This document shows positions 9,726 to 19,242 of a stretch of 64,000 nt of DNA, in pieces. The notes under the pieces were generated by a model. It was not told where the DNA came from. It ran no database searches and saw only the letters and a program-made list of their open reading frames with translations. Position numbers and translations under genes: made by a program. The stretch is taken from positions 323,977 to 387,976 of the forward strand of contig CAWAMJ010000006.1 in the NCBI GenBank assembly GCA_963783085.1, in the 5' to 3' direction. The first letter of the stretch is position 1, and each line of letters begins with the position of its first letter. This DNA comes from CAVYUC01 sp963783085 (lineage in GTDB: Bacteria > Bacteroidota > Bacteroidia > Bacteroidales > Prolixibacteraceae).

Positions 9726-9940
9726 AGCAGGTGGCCCGAAGTCACCTGCTCCATAAAAAAGCATCACTCCAAATTATTTATTCACCAGCTGAACCTTAAT
9801 CAGCAGGTGAAAAGCTCTAATAAACTATCAGTTCCCGTTGGAGCCTTGAGCTGGTGACTTGAAGTCACCTGCTCAATAAAAGATGTTTGTCCCATTAATT
9901 ATTCATCAGCTGATTAAGAATCGGCAGGTGAACGCTACGG
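9726..9940. repeat. Two-copy intergenic hairpin repeat
   Basis: Two diverged copies of about 90 bases lie in tandem (about 9726-9815 and 9848-9940). Each starts with an inverted repeat of the form AGCAGGTGG..GTCACCTGCT (9726-9750; second copy 9848-9873), continues through a TAATTATTCA-like stretch, and then has CAGCTGA and GCAGGTGAA segments. The copies differ by substitutions and short indels, so this is an old duplication or two insertions of a small interspersed element. It fills the gap between the lipoprotein GH43 and the rest of the cluster. Confidence 0.6.
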
Positions 9941-9958
9941 AGAGAAGGTGCCCTTCAT

Positions 9959-11032
9959 TCACCTGGCTTTATTGATTTCAATTTCCAACTCTCCCGAAGG
10001 GCGTTCAATTGCAACTCCTGCGGGTATTGCGTCACCAAAGTCAGGAGTTCCGTCATTGTTCCAGGTAAATGGCTGCATCCTCACGTCTCTGTTCCAGCCT
10101 GGTTCGGTTGTTTTTTTTGAATGGTAAATTATCCAATCCTCCGTATTATCGGGCGATTTAACAAACGAACAATGCCCAACGCCAAAAACTTTGTCGTTTC
10201 CGGTAAACACAGGCCCTTGCTTTTTCCAGTTTGTGCGATCAAGCAGATTGCCATCAGGATTTATTAGCTGCAACATTCCCAGCCGGTATTCCTTTAACCA
10301 CGATTCACGGCACGAGTAGATGACAAACACCTTATTGTTGTTTACCAGAACTTCCGGTCCTTCATTCAAATCGAGCGGTCCGCCGGTTTCCCAATCCTGC
10401 TCTGGTGATGATAACAAAATCCGTCTGCCTTTCAGTTTCCAGGGATTTTCCATCTCCTGAATGTACAGGTGCTGCGGTGTGGCATCCGTATCCGTTTGCT
10501 TTTTCCACCCCGACCAAACAGCATAAAGTTTTCCTTTAAAACTGAAAACGGTCATGTCTATTGCCCAGGTATTGCTATCCTTATTTTCAGGGTTATCGCC
10601 GGTGTATAACATGCCCATATCTTCGTAGTCGCTGAAAACATCCGCTGATTCGGAACGCAAAACCCCGGTTCGCTGGTGTATAAATGGCGGGCCCGCTTCG
10701 CCGGCTGCATAGTAAACGTACCAGCGGCCGTCAATAAAATGAATTTCCGGCGCCCAAACACAGTTGCTGTTCCAGCCGGAGGAAGGAGCCGTCCATAGTT
10801 TTTTCAATTCCCCTTTTTTGGTCATGAACCTGGAGCGGGAAACAACAATGGAATTATTTTCTGAATAACAATAAATATATTCATCGCCATGCTTTACCAT
10901 CCAGGGATCGGCCCCATTCCAAACAGGATTGGTAAATTTTGTTTCGGTTCGGACTTGCGGCCTTTCTTTTCCACAACCTAAAAAACCTGGCAGGAGCAAA
11001 ACCGCCAACATCAGGATTTTCATTTTTTTCAT
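9959..11032 (-). CDS. GH43-family lipoprotein glycosidase
   Basis: 357 residues with a lipobox (PGFLGC, acylated Cys20), so it is probably anchored to a membrane. A single GH43 propeller is visible: Asp42 in NGADPW, Asp159 in AIDMTV and Glu224 in LNEGPE are the expected catalytic triad, and VWAPEIHFIDGRWYVYYAAG is a typical blade. No accessory module follows. Families with this compact form include exo-acting arabinanases and xylosidases. It is the first gene of the minus-strand glycosidase run, separated from the next by about 270 bases containing hairpin repeats, so it may have its own transcript. The divergent FAS1 gene starts 190 bases away. Confidence 0.85.
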   Translation of the reverse strand: MKKMKILMLAVLLLPGFLGCGKERPQVRTETKFTNPVWNGADPWMVKHGDEYIYCYSENNSIVVSRSRFMTKKGELKKLWTAPSSGWNSNCVWAPEIHFIDGRWYVYYAAGEAGPPFIHQRTGVLRSESADVFSDYEDMGMLYTGDNPENKDSNTWAIDMTVFSFKGKLYAVWSGWKKQTDTDATPQHLYIQEMENPWKLKGRRILLSSPEQDWETGGPLDLNEGPEVLVNNNKVFVIYSCRESWLKEYRLGMLQLINPDGNLLDRTNWKKQGPVFTGNDKVFGVGHCSFVKSPDNTEDWIIYHSKKTTEPGWNRDVRMQPFTWNNDGTPDFGDAIPAGVAIERPSGELEIEINKAR

Positions 11033-11221
11033 TTATTTGATTTTGATATGCCCGATAGTAAAGAATTGTTTTGATATACGCAAAACATTGGATCCTTCAA
11101 ATATAATGAATCATTCTTTTGTTTATCCGGAGCTAATTCACTTTTAATACTCGGAATTTTATGCTTATTTCGAAAAATTATTGCCGAAAAACTGATCGTT
11201 GGGCATTTCCAAAATGCGACT

Positions 11222-13003
11222 ATGAATTTTCAAAATTGTAAAACATTCGTCCTTTTCCTGGGGGTTTTGTTCTTTATTGCGGGATGTGAAAAGTTTAATG
11301 AACAGGATAAATTTGAACGGCCTGACTGGCTTCCGGGAAAATTATATACAACTGTTTCAGTGCAGGGAAACCTTACCTTATTTACCGAGTGCATAAAACT
11401 TACCGGATTGGACAGCATCCTCGATGTTTCGGGAAGTTGGACCGTTTTTGCGCCGGACGATGAGGCCATGAAACAGTACCTGGCGGAAAATCATTATTCT
11501 GCTGTGTCAGATATTCCAGTTGATAAACTTGAAAAAATCGTCAAATTTCATATCGTTCAGAATCCGTGGTCGCTGGAGCAGTTACAGAGCCTGAGTCCGT
11601 ACGGATGGAGAACAGGAAACAGTAAAAACAGTTACCTGTACGCTTTTAAGCGCCAGACCATGCTGAAAAATTCCGGGGAAAAATATTGGATACAGGAAGA
11701 GAAAAACCGCGAAAGGATTGTCACGGATTCAGTAACGGCCAATGCGTATAAAAGGGTATTTGTGGGAACAAGAAAAAATGTACCCGTATTTTACGATGCA
11801 TTTATGGACATCAACGGCATTACTTCCGAAGATTTCAGCTTTTATTTTGGCAGACCGTACGAACATGGAAATGTTTACTATGCGGGGGCCAAAATTCTTC
11901 AATCTGATATTTTTGCCGAAAACGGATTTGTACATATCATCGACAGGGTTGTAAATCCTATGTTAAATGCAAAGGAGTTGCTTGAACAGGAATTCCCCGG
12001 CGAGTCTTATAAGCTTTTCCTGGAAATGGTTTACTGGTATTATCCGTCGTTTGCGCCGAATATGGCAGCTACATTTAATCAGCCGGCTGTCAGGGCTGGC
12101 GGACTGGTTGATACACTTTGGGATTTAAACTATTCGCGTCTGGCGTTCGCAATCCAAAAGGAAGGTGTTGGGTATGAAGGTCCCGAAATTAATGAAACCT
12201 TTGTAAGGCACAACGGGTTAATTGTTCCGGCTGACAATCCTCTCCGGGAATTCATTGACGGCACCCTCACCCTGAAATCTGGTTTTCCACATTGGCGAAA
12301 TTATAAGTCTCTCCCGCAGGATGTTGTCGATATTATAGTATCGCGGCTTTTCAGTTCCGGTCCCGTATATCCGTCAACCAATATTTATCAGCAGGTTTTT
12401 ACAGGAAAAGGCGGATTTCAGCAGAACGAAGAGGATATAATCCGGCAGGAATTCGGCAGCAACTGTACATTTATCGGACTGAATTCATATACACCCGACC
12501 GGGTATTCACCAGTGTTACAGGTCCGGTTTTTTGCCGTCCGGATTATTCTTTGTTCAGGCAGGCGATACTTTACTGCAACATTGGTGATGTAATCGCTAA
12601 TCACGAAGGGGAACTTTATTTTTTCCCAATTCCCGATTATGCCCTGAGGGCCGATTCTTCATTGATTTTAAACTGGATTGACAAAGATGAAAACCAGTAT
12701 AGTTTTTCACAGTTGAACAGGAGAAAACATCTGATGGAAGGACTTGGCCGAAATACGATCAGAACCAGAATAATGAACCACGTTGGAATTTCAGTATCCG
12801 GGGGAAGTGCCGGTAAGGAAACCATTCAAACCCTGGGAGGCAGATACATCACCTGGGATCATTCCAATAATACGATTCAAGGTAGCCGCCCCAGCACCAT
12901 TGGGTACGATGGGGAAGAGGCAGTTACCAGCACTCCGGTCCGGCTGGAGGAACCTGCGGATAACGGAAAAGTATGGAGTGTTAATTACTGGTTTAATTTT
13001 TAA
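11222..13003 (+). CDS. FAS1 (fasciclin) domain lipoprotein
   Basis: 593 residues with a lipobox (FFIAGC, Cys22). Residues about 40-260 hold a FAS1 fold: TVFAPDDEAMKQYLAE corresponds to the conserved H1 motif and NGFVHIIDRVVNPM to the H2 end motif. A second, more divergent half follows, with a possible FAS1-like ending (FFPIPDYALRADSSLILNWI). In Bacteroidota, large FAS1 lipoproteins often accompany SusC/SusD-type systems and are thought to act in surface glycan or protein binding; that role is inferred here. It converges with another FAS1 gene 34 bases downstream. Confidence 0.75.
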   Translation: MNFQNCKTFVLFLGVLFFIAGCEKFNEQDKFERPDWLPGKLYTTVSVQGNLTLFTECIKLTGLDSILDVSGSWTVFAPDDEAMKQYLAENHYSAVSDIPVDKLEKIVKFHIVQNPWSLEQLQSLSPYGWRTGNSKNSYLYAFKRQTMLKNSGEKYWIQEEKNRERIVTDSVTANAYKRVFVGTRKNVPVFYDAFMDINGITSEDFSFYFGRPYEHGNVYYAGAKILQSDIFAENGFVHIIDRVVNPMLNAKELLEQEFPGESYKLFLEMVYWYYPSFAPNMAATFNQPAVRAGGLVDTLWDLNYSRLAFAIQKEGVGYEGPEINETFVRHNGLIVPADNPLREFIDGTLTLKSGFPHWRNYKSLPQDVVDIIVSRLFSSGPVYPSTNIYQQVFTGKGGFQQNEEDIIRQEFGSNCTFIGLNSYTPDRVFTSVTGPVFCRPDYSLFRQAILYCNIGDVIANHEGELYFFPIPDYALRADSSLILNWIDKDENQYSFSQLNRRKHLMEGLGRNTIRTRIMNHVGISVSGGSAGKETIQTLGGRYITWDHSNNTIQGSRPSTIGYDGEEAVTSTPVRLEEPADNGKVWSVNYWFNF

Positions 13004-13037
13004 GAATTGAAGAAGACAATCCTTTCAATAATCAGGA

Positions 13038-14147
13038 TTATTCAGGAAAAGTTTTATAGAAAAGCAAGTCAGAAATTGAATGGACGGGACCGGTTTGCGT
13101 CAGAATGTTGCAATCTTCCCACACCGGGCGAATGTAGTCGATTATCGTCGTATCACCAGATTCAGAGATTAAAATTCCATAAGTATCAACGCCCGGATTG
13201 ATTTGGATATCGAGCCCTGCATAAACCGTCACCGGATTGTTACTTAGCGTTCGGTACCCTCTGTCGCCCCAACTGAAATCGTTCAGGTAATATTCCCCGG
13301 AGATGATATGATAAGCAGTGAACTGGTAGAAATTATCTGCATTGCCCGGTAATGACAAACGTTTGCTCAAATCTTCAAAAGTATAAATCCCGTTTCGGTT
13401 ATAAACGCTGTCGTGTTCGGCAAGTATGGTGTATTTGTTAAACCACAACCGGTTCCTGATTCTGCAAAATTCCATCGCCGCTGCCAGAATTGAATAATCA
13501 TCCTGTTGCTGCAGCCAGTCGTAACCGGAGATTCCAGGTGGTTGCAGGACTGCGGAAATAACATGAATGCAGCCGTTGGTCATTTCAAGGTTTGGCTTGA
13601 TAACCTGAGATTTGTTGTTTATTTTAATCACCGGATTATCATTGGCCGTGTAAATACCGGAAACCAGGCGTTCACCAGTAAGTGTGCTGTCCGGCAAGGC
13701 GCCGTCCGGAAACTGGTCCGTCCGCACCTTTCGTTTAATGGTATGATACCGGGTGAAATCGTATACAAAAGCTGTATCCTGCAACAACTCTTCAAAATTT
13801 TTAAACTTTTCGTTTTGCCGGATAAAGTAATCAATGGCTTCGTTGGTGGGTAAAAACAAGGTATAATCGTCGCCGAAAGGATTGTAGGCGCCCAGAGTTC
13901 CCAGCAATTTTCCTTTTTCCAGCAGGCTGTAAAATTCAGAATATTCCTCCCGGTTTTCTTCAAGGTATTGATAGATGGTTAAATTATCGCCGTCAGTCCA
14001 TTGCGTTCCATACGGATCAGATTTACACGATGTGATGACCACAAACAGAATGGTCCATTGAATCAGGAGCGCGACTTTGATGTGTTTTCGAATCCCGGTT
14101 AATCGCTTCCACAAAAATTCATTTATACTTGTCAGGTTCATTTTCAA
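13038..14147 (-). CDS. FAS1 (fasciclin) domain lipoprotein
   Basis: 369 residues. A long charged N terminus precedes a hydrophobic segment ending FVVITSC (lipobox Cys41). The FAS1 signature is clear: YTLFLPTNEAIDYFIRQ near residue 100 (H1) and NGCIHVISAVLQPPG near 200 (H2). A second FAS1-like unit follows (DDYSILAAAMEFCRIRNRLW to the end, with GPVHSISDLLFY near the C terminus). An alternative start at the second Met (residue 3) is possible. It is transcribed towards the larger FAS1 gene, so the two are not an operon although they are probably functionally linked. Confidence 0.72.
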   Translation of the reverse strand: MKMNLTSINEFLWKRLTGIRKHIKVALLIQWTILFVVITSCKSDPYGTQWTDGDNLTIYQYLEENREEYSEFYSLLEKGKLLGTLGAYNPFGDDYTLFLPTNEAIDYFIRQNEKFKNFEELLQDTAFVYDFTRYHTIKRKVRTDQFPDGALPDSTLTGERLVSGIYTANDNPVIKINNKSQVIKPNLEMTNGCIHVISAVLQPPGISGYDWLQQQDDYSILAAAMEFCRIRNRLWFNKYTILAEHDSVYNRNGIYTFEDLSKRLSLPGNADNFYQFTAYHIISGEYYLNDFSWGDRGYRTLSNNPVTVYAGLDIQINPGVDTYGILISESGDTTIIDYIRPVWEDCNILTQTGPVHSISDLLFYKTFPE

Positions 14148-14305
14148 TTTTCCGTAGAGTTAATCTGCCGCTAATGTGCCGGTTAGTGGCATTTTGTTTG
14201 CCGTGGCCGAATTTATGACTATATAATCAATATATCAAGTGAATTTAATTTTGAAACCCTGAACGTGGAGGTAACCAAAATGACGGAGAATGGTTTAGCA
14301 ATACA

Positions 14306-14332
14306 GTTGCATAAAATTTTTTTGTATTTTTG
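14306..14332 (+). promoter_or_regulatory. Bacteroidota-type promoter for the metal efflux operon
   Basis: TATTTTTG at 14325-14332 matches the -7 consensus TAnnTTTG of the Bacteroidota primary sigma factor. TTG at 14307-14309 can serve as the -33 element, although the spacing (15 bases) is shorter than the usual 19-21. The start codon of the first gene follows 20 bases later. No operator-like dyad is obvious. Confidence 0.45.
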
Positions 14333-14352
14333 GCGTTCTCAAAGAATAAAAA

Positions 14353-14652
14353 ATGAAAATAGTTTCAGCGATAATGGCAATTTATATCATGGGATTACTG
14401 TTTGTCCCATGTGCCGATTTGCACGCTGAAAACGATTCAGGCAAAGCAAAATTTGAAATTTCCGACACACAGGAAAATCATATTGATACCTGTTCGCCCT
14501 TTTGTTTTTGTGAATGTTGCCAAACAATTTCACAACCGGTGATTGACCATTTTTTCCAATTTTATACAACGCTGATAAGTACTTCTGTAACTATCATTCG
14601 AATTTCGGAATATTCCGTCCATACATCCATGTGGCGGCCACCTAAAATATAA
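14353..14652 (+). CDS. Small Cys-rich exported protein (DUF6660-type) of the metal efflux operon
   Basis: 99 residues with a signal peptide (residues 1-25, ends DLHAEN). The centre has a cluster of four cysteines (CSPFCFCECC), and the C terminus ends SMWRPPKI. Small proteins of this form, grouped as DUF6660, are found immediately before CusA-type efflux genes in Bacteroidota. The Cys cluster suggests metal binding in the periplasm; this is inferred from residues and context only. The 226 bases between it and cusA hold no other gene and may carry leader sequence. Confidence 0.7.
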   Translation: MKIVSAIMAIYIMGLLFVPCADLHAENDSGKAKFEISDTQENHIDTCSPFCFCECCQTISQPVIDHFFQFYTTLISTSVTIIRISEYSVHTSMWRPPKI

Positions 14653-14878
14653 TTCTGTTTTTTTTGATTTTTGCCGGGCGGAACAAGTTTTCACCCGCGT
14701 GTTAAGCTGAAACATTTGAAATGGGCATATACTTTTTTGCCGGTTGATATTTTTTAAAAAAGTTATTGCGAAAGGAAAATGTTTCCATGACAAAAATTTT
14801 GTCACCGATGAAAATCCTTTTACCCGCGGTTCATTTCAAGCCATAAAAAATTATTAACAATTCTATTTCGATACAGAC

Positions 14879-17800
14879 ATGATAAACAGAATAATATCAT
14901 TTTCCATTAAAAATAAAGCTTTGATCGGTCTAATGACCGTTGGCCTGATAATCGGTGGAATCTGGTCAATGACCAAAGTACCTCTGGATGCGGTACCCGA
15001 TATCACCAACAACCAGGTACAGGTAATTACCACTGCGCCAAACCTGGGAACCGAAGACATTGAGCAGTTTGTGACTTACCAGGTCGAGTTAGCGGTTGCC
15101 AATCTTCCGGGAGTTGTTGAAATACGCTCCGTTTCCCGGTTTGGATTATCGGTGGTAACTATCGTTTTTAAAGACAACATGGGCACTTATCTTCCCCGCC
15201 AGTTGGTGAGCGAAGCCCTTACAGAAATCCGGGAGAAAATTCCCGATGGTTTTGCCGAGCCTTTTATGGCCCCGATTAGTACCGGATTGGGCGAAATATA
15301 TCAGTATACCCTCGAAGTGCAGCCTGGTTACGACACTGTTTACAACGACATGGAACTGCGCACCATTCAGGAATGGATAGTTAAACGGCAAATGGCGATG
15401 GTTCCGGGCGTGGTTGAAGTGAACTCCTTTGGCGGGCGTGGTAAACAATACGAAGTGTCCATCAATCCGGATAAACTGAGAAGTATGAACCTTACGATGT
15501 CGGATATTTTTGAAGCACTCGAAGCAAACAATCAGAATACGGGGGGCGCGTATATCGAAAGAAACTTTCAGGCTAATTTTATTCGTGGCGAAGGTTTAAT
15601 GCGTTCGCTCGATGACATCCGCAATACACCGGTAGCCAATTTAAACGGGCAACCTGTATTCATCAGGGATGTGGCCACGGTAAACTACGGCAGTTTTGTA
15701 CGCTACGGGGCATTCACCAAAAATGGCAAAGGCGAAGCAGTGGGTGGCATCGTTATGATGCTGAAAGGAGAAAACTCCAACGATATTATCAAAGACGTAA
15801 AAGAAAGAATGGCTTTGATTCAAAAATCGTTGCCCGATGGGGTGGAAATTAAACCATTTCTCGACCGCAGCACACTGATAAAAAGTACTACGTCAACGGT
15901 TGCCGAAAACCTTTCCATGGGCGCGCTGATAGTGATTTTTGTCCTGGTAATTTTTTTAGGTAATCTCCGGGGCGGACTAATTGTTGCTTCCACCATTCCG
16001 CTTGCATTACTTTTTGCATTTATCATGATGCACCTTTTTGGTGTATGGGCAAACCTGATGAGTCTCGGCGCTATTGACTTCGGTATATTGGTTGATGGCG
16101 CGGTGATTATTGTGGAGAGCATGATTTTTTACCTGCACCGCAAAGAATTTACAGGAAAGAACCTGGCTGTTTCGCAGCGTAACGAAATCGCCTACAATTC
16201 GGCCAGTAAAATGATGAATTCCGCCTTCTTCGGACAAATTATCATACTCATCGTATTCGTACCTGTTTTAGCCTTGCAGGGTGTTGAAGGCAAAATGTTT
16301 AAACCAATGGCAATGACTTTTGGTTTTGCCGTACTGGGTGTTGTTCTGCTATGCCTTACATACATTCCTATGATGGCTGCACTTTTTTTAAGGGCGCCAA
16401 AAACCGGGAAAAAAACCTGGGGCGAACGGGTTATCGGCAAACTGGAAAATTCTTACGACCCGGTCATTTCGTGGGCTTTGCGACAAGGAAAACTGATAAT
16501 AGGCCTGGCCCTGATTCTATTGGTTTCCGGAGTATTCCTTTTTTCACGAATGGGCGCTGAATTTATCCCGCAACTTGACGAGGGCGACATCGCCATGCAC
16601 ATGTTCCTAAAACCGGGAACATCGTTGTCTGAAGTTACCAAAGCATCTACAAAAATTGAGAAATTGCTGTTGACAGAATTTCCGGATGAAATTGAATCTG
16701 CCCAAACCCGGATAGGTGTTGCCGATGTGCCAACCGATCCGATGCCCATTGACATTGGCGATGTATTCATTCTGCTTAAACCACAGGAGGAGTGGACGAG
16801 GGCGGAATCAAAACAGGAACTTCTGGACAAAATCCGCCACGAGCTGGACATTTTCACAGGCATAAATTATGAATTTTCGCAACCCATCGAAATGCGGTTC
16901 AATGAACTTTTAACAGGAATTCGCGAAGATGTGGCTATAAAACTATATGGCGACGATTTGGATATGCTGGCAGATAAAGCCGAAGAAATAGCCGGACTTG
17001 TTTCCGGTATTCCGGGAGTTGCCGGAATTAAAGCTGAGGCAACCCGCGGGCTTCCTCAGATAACCGTAAAATACGACCGCACCAGATTGGGCCAGTACGG
17101 ATTAAAAATAAAAGATCTGAATACTGTGGTTGAAACTGCTTTTAGCGGAGGTGTGGCTGGTGTTATTTATGAAGGCGAGCGCATGTTCGACCTGGTAATC
17201 CGGCTCGATGAGGCGCACCGGCAAAGCATTAGCGATATTCGCAACCTGTTTATCGATACATCCAACGGAAACCAGGTTCCCCTGAAGGAGGTAGCCGAAA
17301 TCAGTTACCAGCCTGGTCCCATGCAGATTAGCCGCGACAACACCAACCGCAGGACTTACGTGGGTATTAACGTGGAAGGCCGCGATGTTAAATCGCTTGT
17401 GGAGGAAATTGAACAGACTCTCGATGAAAAGCTGGAATTACCAGCCGGATATTACATCCGGTACGGTGGCGCGTTTGAAAACCTCGAAAGGGCGACAAAG
17501 CGGCTTTCACTTGTTGTGCCTCTTGCGCTGGCTTTGATTTTCATGCTGGTATTCTTCGCAATAAAATCGTTTAAGCAAACCCTCATGATTTATATCGCCA
17601 TCCCATTTGCGGCAGTTGGCGGAATTGTTTCGCTCTATCTGCGCGGAATGCCGTTCAGTATTTCTGCCGGTGTTGGTTTCATCGTGTTATTTGGCGTGGC
17701 AGTGTTAAATGGTCTGGTTCTGCTTAGCGGGTTTAACGAATTAAAAGACGAAGGGAAATTATCGCTTCGGGAAATTATCAGGCAAGGTTCAATCCGCAGG

Positions 17801-19225
17801 ATACGTCCTATTTTTCTCACAGCTTCCACCGATATACTGGGCTTTCTTCCTATGGCAATTTCAACTTCTGCCGGTGCGGAGGTACAGCGGCCGCTTGCAA
17901 CGGTGGTTATTGGAGGCATGTTAACTTCCACATTGCTGACACTTGTTGTATTACCTGTTTTATACAAAATGATAGAATCGGGAAAAAGTAAAATAAACAA
18001 GCCGAAACTCAATCCAACGTTAATTGCTGTGCTGGTAATAGCAGCCAGTTTCGGAGTGAGCACGCGATCAAAAGCACAGGAAAAAACTGTTGTATCACTC
18101 GATCAGGCGATTAGCCTGGCCAAAGAGAATTACCCGTCGGTTAAGGCTGCGGCAATGGAAATAGAAAAACAAAAAGCCTTGAAAGCTACGGCCTGGGATT
18201 TGGGCAATACTTCTGTTTTTACAGGAAAAGAAGAGGTTGGAAATGGTTCGCCGGGCATACAAAATACAGTTGGCGTTACCCAAACCAACATCGGCATTTT
18301 CTCCGTCCCGGCGAAAAACAAGCTAAACAGTACAAAAATAGATCTGGCCGAAACGCAAAGCCAGCTAACTGAAAAAATGCTTGTGCGCGATGTGAGCCTT
18401 GCCTGGTATGCAGCGCTTTCAGCCAAACAGCAATGGCAGTTGTATTTGCAGCTCGACAGTATTTATGCCGATTTTCTGAAAGCTGCCGAATTGCGGTTCA
18501 AAACACAGCAGGTTTCAAAGGTTGAGTACCTGTCGGCGACAGCAAAATACCAGGAATTGGTAGTTAACATCAAGCAGGCGAAAAGCCGGTATAATGCAGC
18601 GTTGCAACATCTTAACCAGTACCTCCTGTTTTCGCAGGAAATTGAAATTGCGACACCCGAAAATAACCGGGCAGGCGACATTACGGAGAAACCGTTTTTG
18701 GATTCATTGAAAAGCGTGCCGGTTTTGGAATTATACCAGCAGCAGGCTAATGTTTCAAACGCCGAGTGGAAAGCTGAAAAGGCAAATTTTTTGCCCAGCC
18801 TCGATTTGGGGTACACGCTGCAATCGGTTAACGGAAGGTCGGGATTTTATGCCTGGGAAGCAGGTATCTCCGTTCCGTTGTTATTCTTTTCCCAATCAGG
18901 AAAAACGAAAGCAGCACAAATCAGTTATGAAATAACACAACAGCAATTTCAACAAAAAAAGCTCGAGATAAACGCTGCTTACAGGGAACTTTTCAGCAGG
19001 TACAATACCATGACGGAAGTTCTGCAATATTATCAAAACGAAGCACTTCCGCTGGCTACTGAACAAATTCAGGCAGCTAACCTCGGTTACCGGCTTGGAA
19101 GCCTCGATTACATCCAGTTTATCCAGAACATTGACACGGCAATTAAAACCAGGCAGGAGTATTTGTTGAGGCTGAATGAATATTACGGGATAAAAGAACA
19201 GTTGGAATTTATAACAGAACAGTAA
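14879..19225 (+). CDS. cusA: CusA/CzcA heavy-metal RND pump fused to a TolC-like outer-membrane channel
   Basis: 1448 residues. Residues 1 to about 1040 are a complete heavy-metal RND transporter: the start MINRIISFSIKNKALIGLM, the periplasmic PDITNNQVQVITTAPNLG segment of CzcA/CusA, TM4 with DFGILVDGAVIIVES carrying the proton-relay acidic residues, and TM11-12 near 17900. A hydrophobic stretch at about 1045-1062 (LIAVLVIAASFGVSTRSKAQ) resembles an old signal peptide and is followed by a TolC-type outer-membrane efflux domain (VSLDQAISLAKENYPSVKAA to the end), whose coiled-coil helices are Gln- and Ala-rich. Fused pumps of about 1450 residues are common in Bacteroidota. It would drive proton-coupled export of Cu/Ag or Zn/Co/Cd. 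The gene for the adaptor follows 17 bases downstream. Confidence 0.93.
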   Translation: MINRIISFSIKNKALIGLMTVGLIIGGIWSMTKVPLDAVPDITNNQVQVITTAPNLGTEDIEQFVTYQVELAVANLPGVVEIRSVSRFGLSVVTIVFKDNMGTYLPRQLVSEALTEIREKIPDGFAEPFMAPISTGLGEIYQYTLEVQPGYDTVYNDMELRTIQEWIVKRQMAMVPGVVEVNSFGGRGKQYEVSINPDKLRSMNLTMSDIFEALEANNQNTGGAYIERNFQANFIRGEGLMRSLDDIRNTPVANLNGQPVFIRDVATVNYGSFVRYGAFTKNGKGEAVGGIVMMLKGENSNDIIKDVKERMALIQKSLPDGVEIKPFLDRSTLIKSTTSTVAENLSMGALIVIFVLVIFLGNLRGGLIVASTIPLALLFAFIMMHLFGVWANLMSLGAIDFGILVDGAVIIVESMIFYLHRKEFTGKNLAVSQRNEIAYNSASKMMNSAFFGQIIILIVFVPVLALQGVEGKMFKPMAMTFGFAVLGVVLLCLTYIPMMAALFLRAPKTGKKTWGERVIGKLENSYDPVISWALRQGKLIIGLALILLVSGVFLFSRMGAEFIPQLDEGDIAMHMFLKPGTSLSEVTKASTKIEKLLLTEFPDEIESAQTRIGVADVPTDPMPIDIGDVFILLKPQEEWTRAESKQELLDKIRHELDIFTGINYEFSQPIEMRFNELLTGIREDVAIKLYGDDLDMLADKAEEIAGLVSGIPGVAGIKAEATRGLPQITVKYDRTRLGQYGLKIKDLNTVVETAFSGGVAGVIYEGERMFDLVIRLDEAHRQSISDIRNLFIDTSNGNQVPLKEVAEISYQPGPMQISRDNTNRRTYVGINVEGRDVKSLVEEIEQTLDEKLELPAGYYIRYGGAFENLERATKRLSLVVPLALALIFMLVFFAIKSFKQTLMIYIAIPFAAVGGIVSLYLRGMPFSISAGVGFIVLFGVAVLNGLVLLSGFNELKDEGKLSLREIIRQGSIRRIRPIFLTASTDILGFLPMAISTSAGAEVQRPLATVVIGGMLTSTLLTLVVLPVLYKMIESGKSKINKPKLNPTLIAVLVIAASFGVSTRSKAQEKTVVSLDQAISLAKENYPSVKAAAMEIEKQKALKATAWDLGNTSVFTGKEEVGNGSPGIQNTVGVTQTNIGIFSVPAKNKLNSTKIDLAETQSQLTEKMLVRDVSLAWYAALSAKQQWQLYLQLDSIYADFLKAAELRFKTQQVSKVEYLSATAKYQELVVNIKQAKSRYNAALQHLNQYLLFSQEIEIATPENNRAGDITEKPFLDSLKSVPVLELYQQQANVSNAEWKAEKANFLPSLDLGYTLQSVNGRSGFYAWEAGISVPLLFFSQSGKTKAAQISYEITQQQFQQKKLEINAAYRELFSRYNTMTEVLQYYQNEALPLATEQIQAANLGYRLGSLDYIQFIQNIDTAIKTRQEYLLRLNEYYGIKEQLEFITEQ

Positions 19226-19242
19226 TTCAAAAAAAGATAAAA

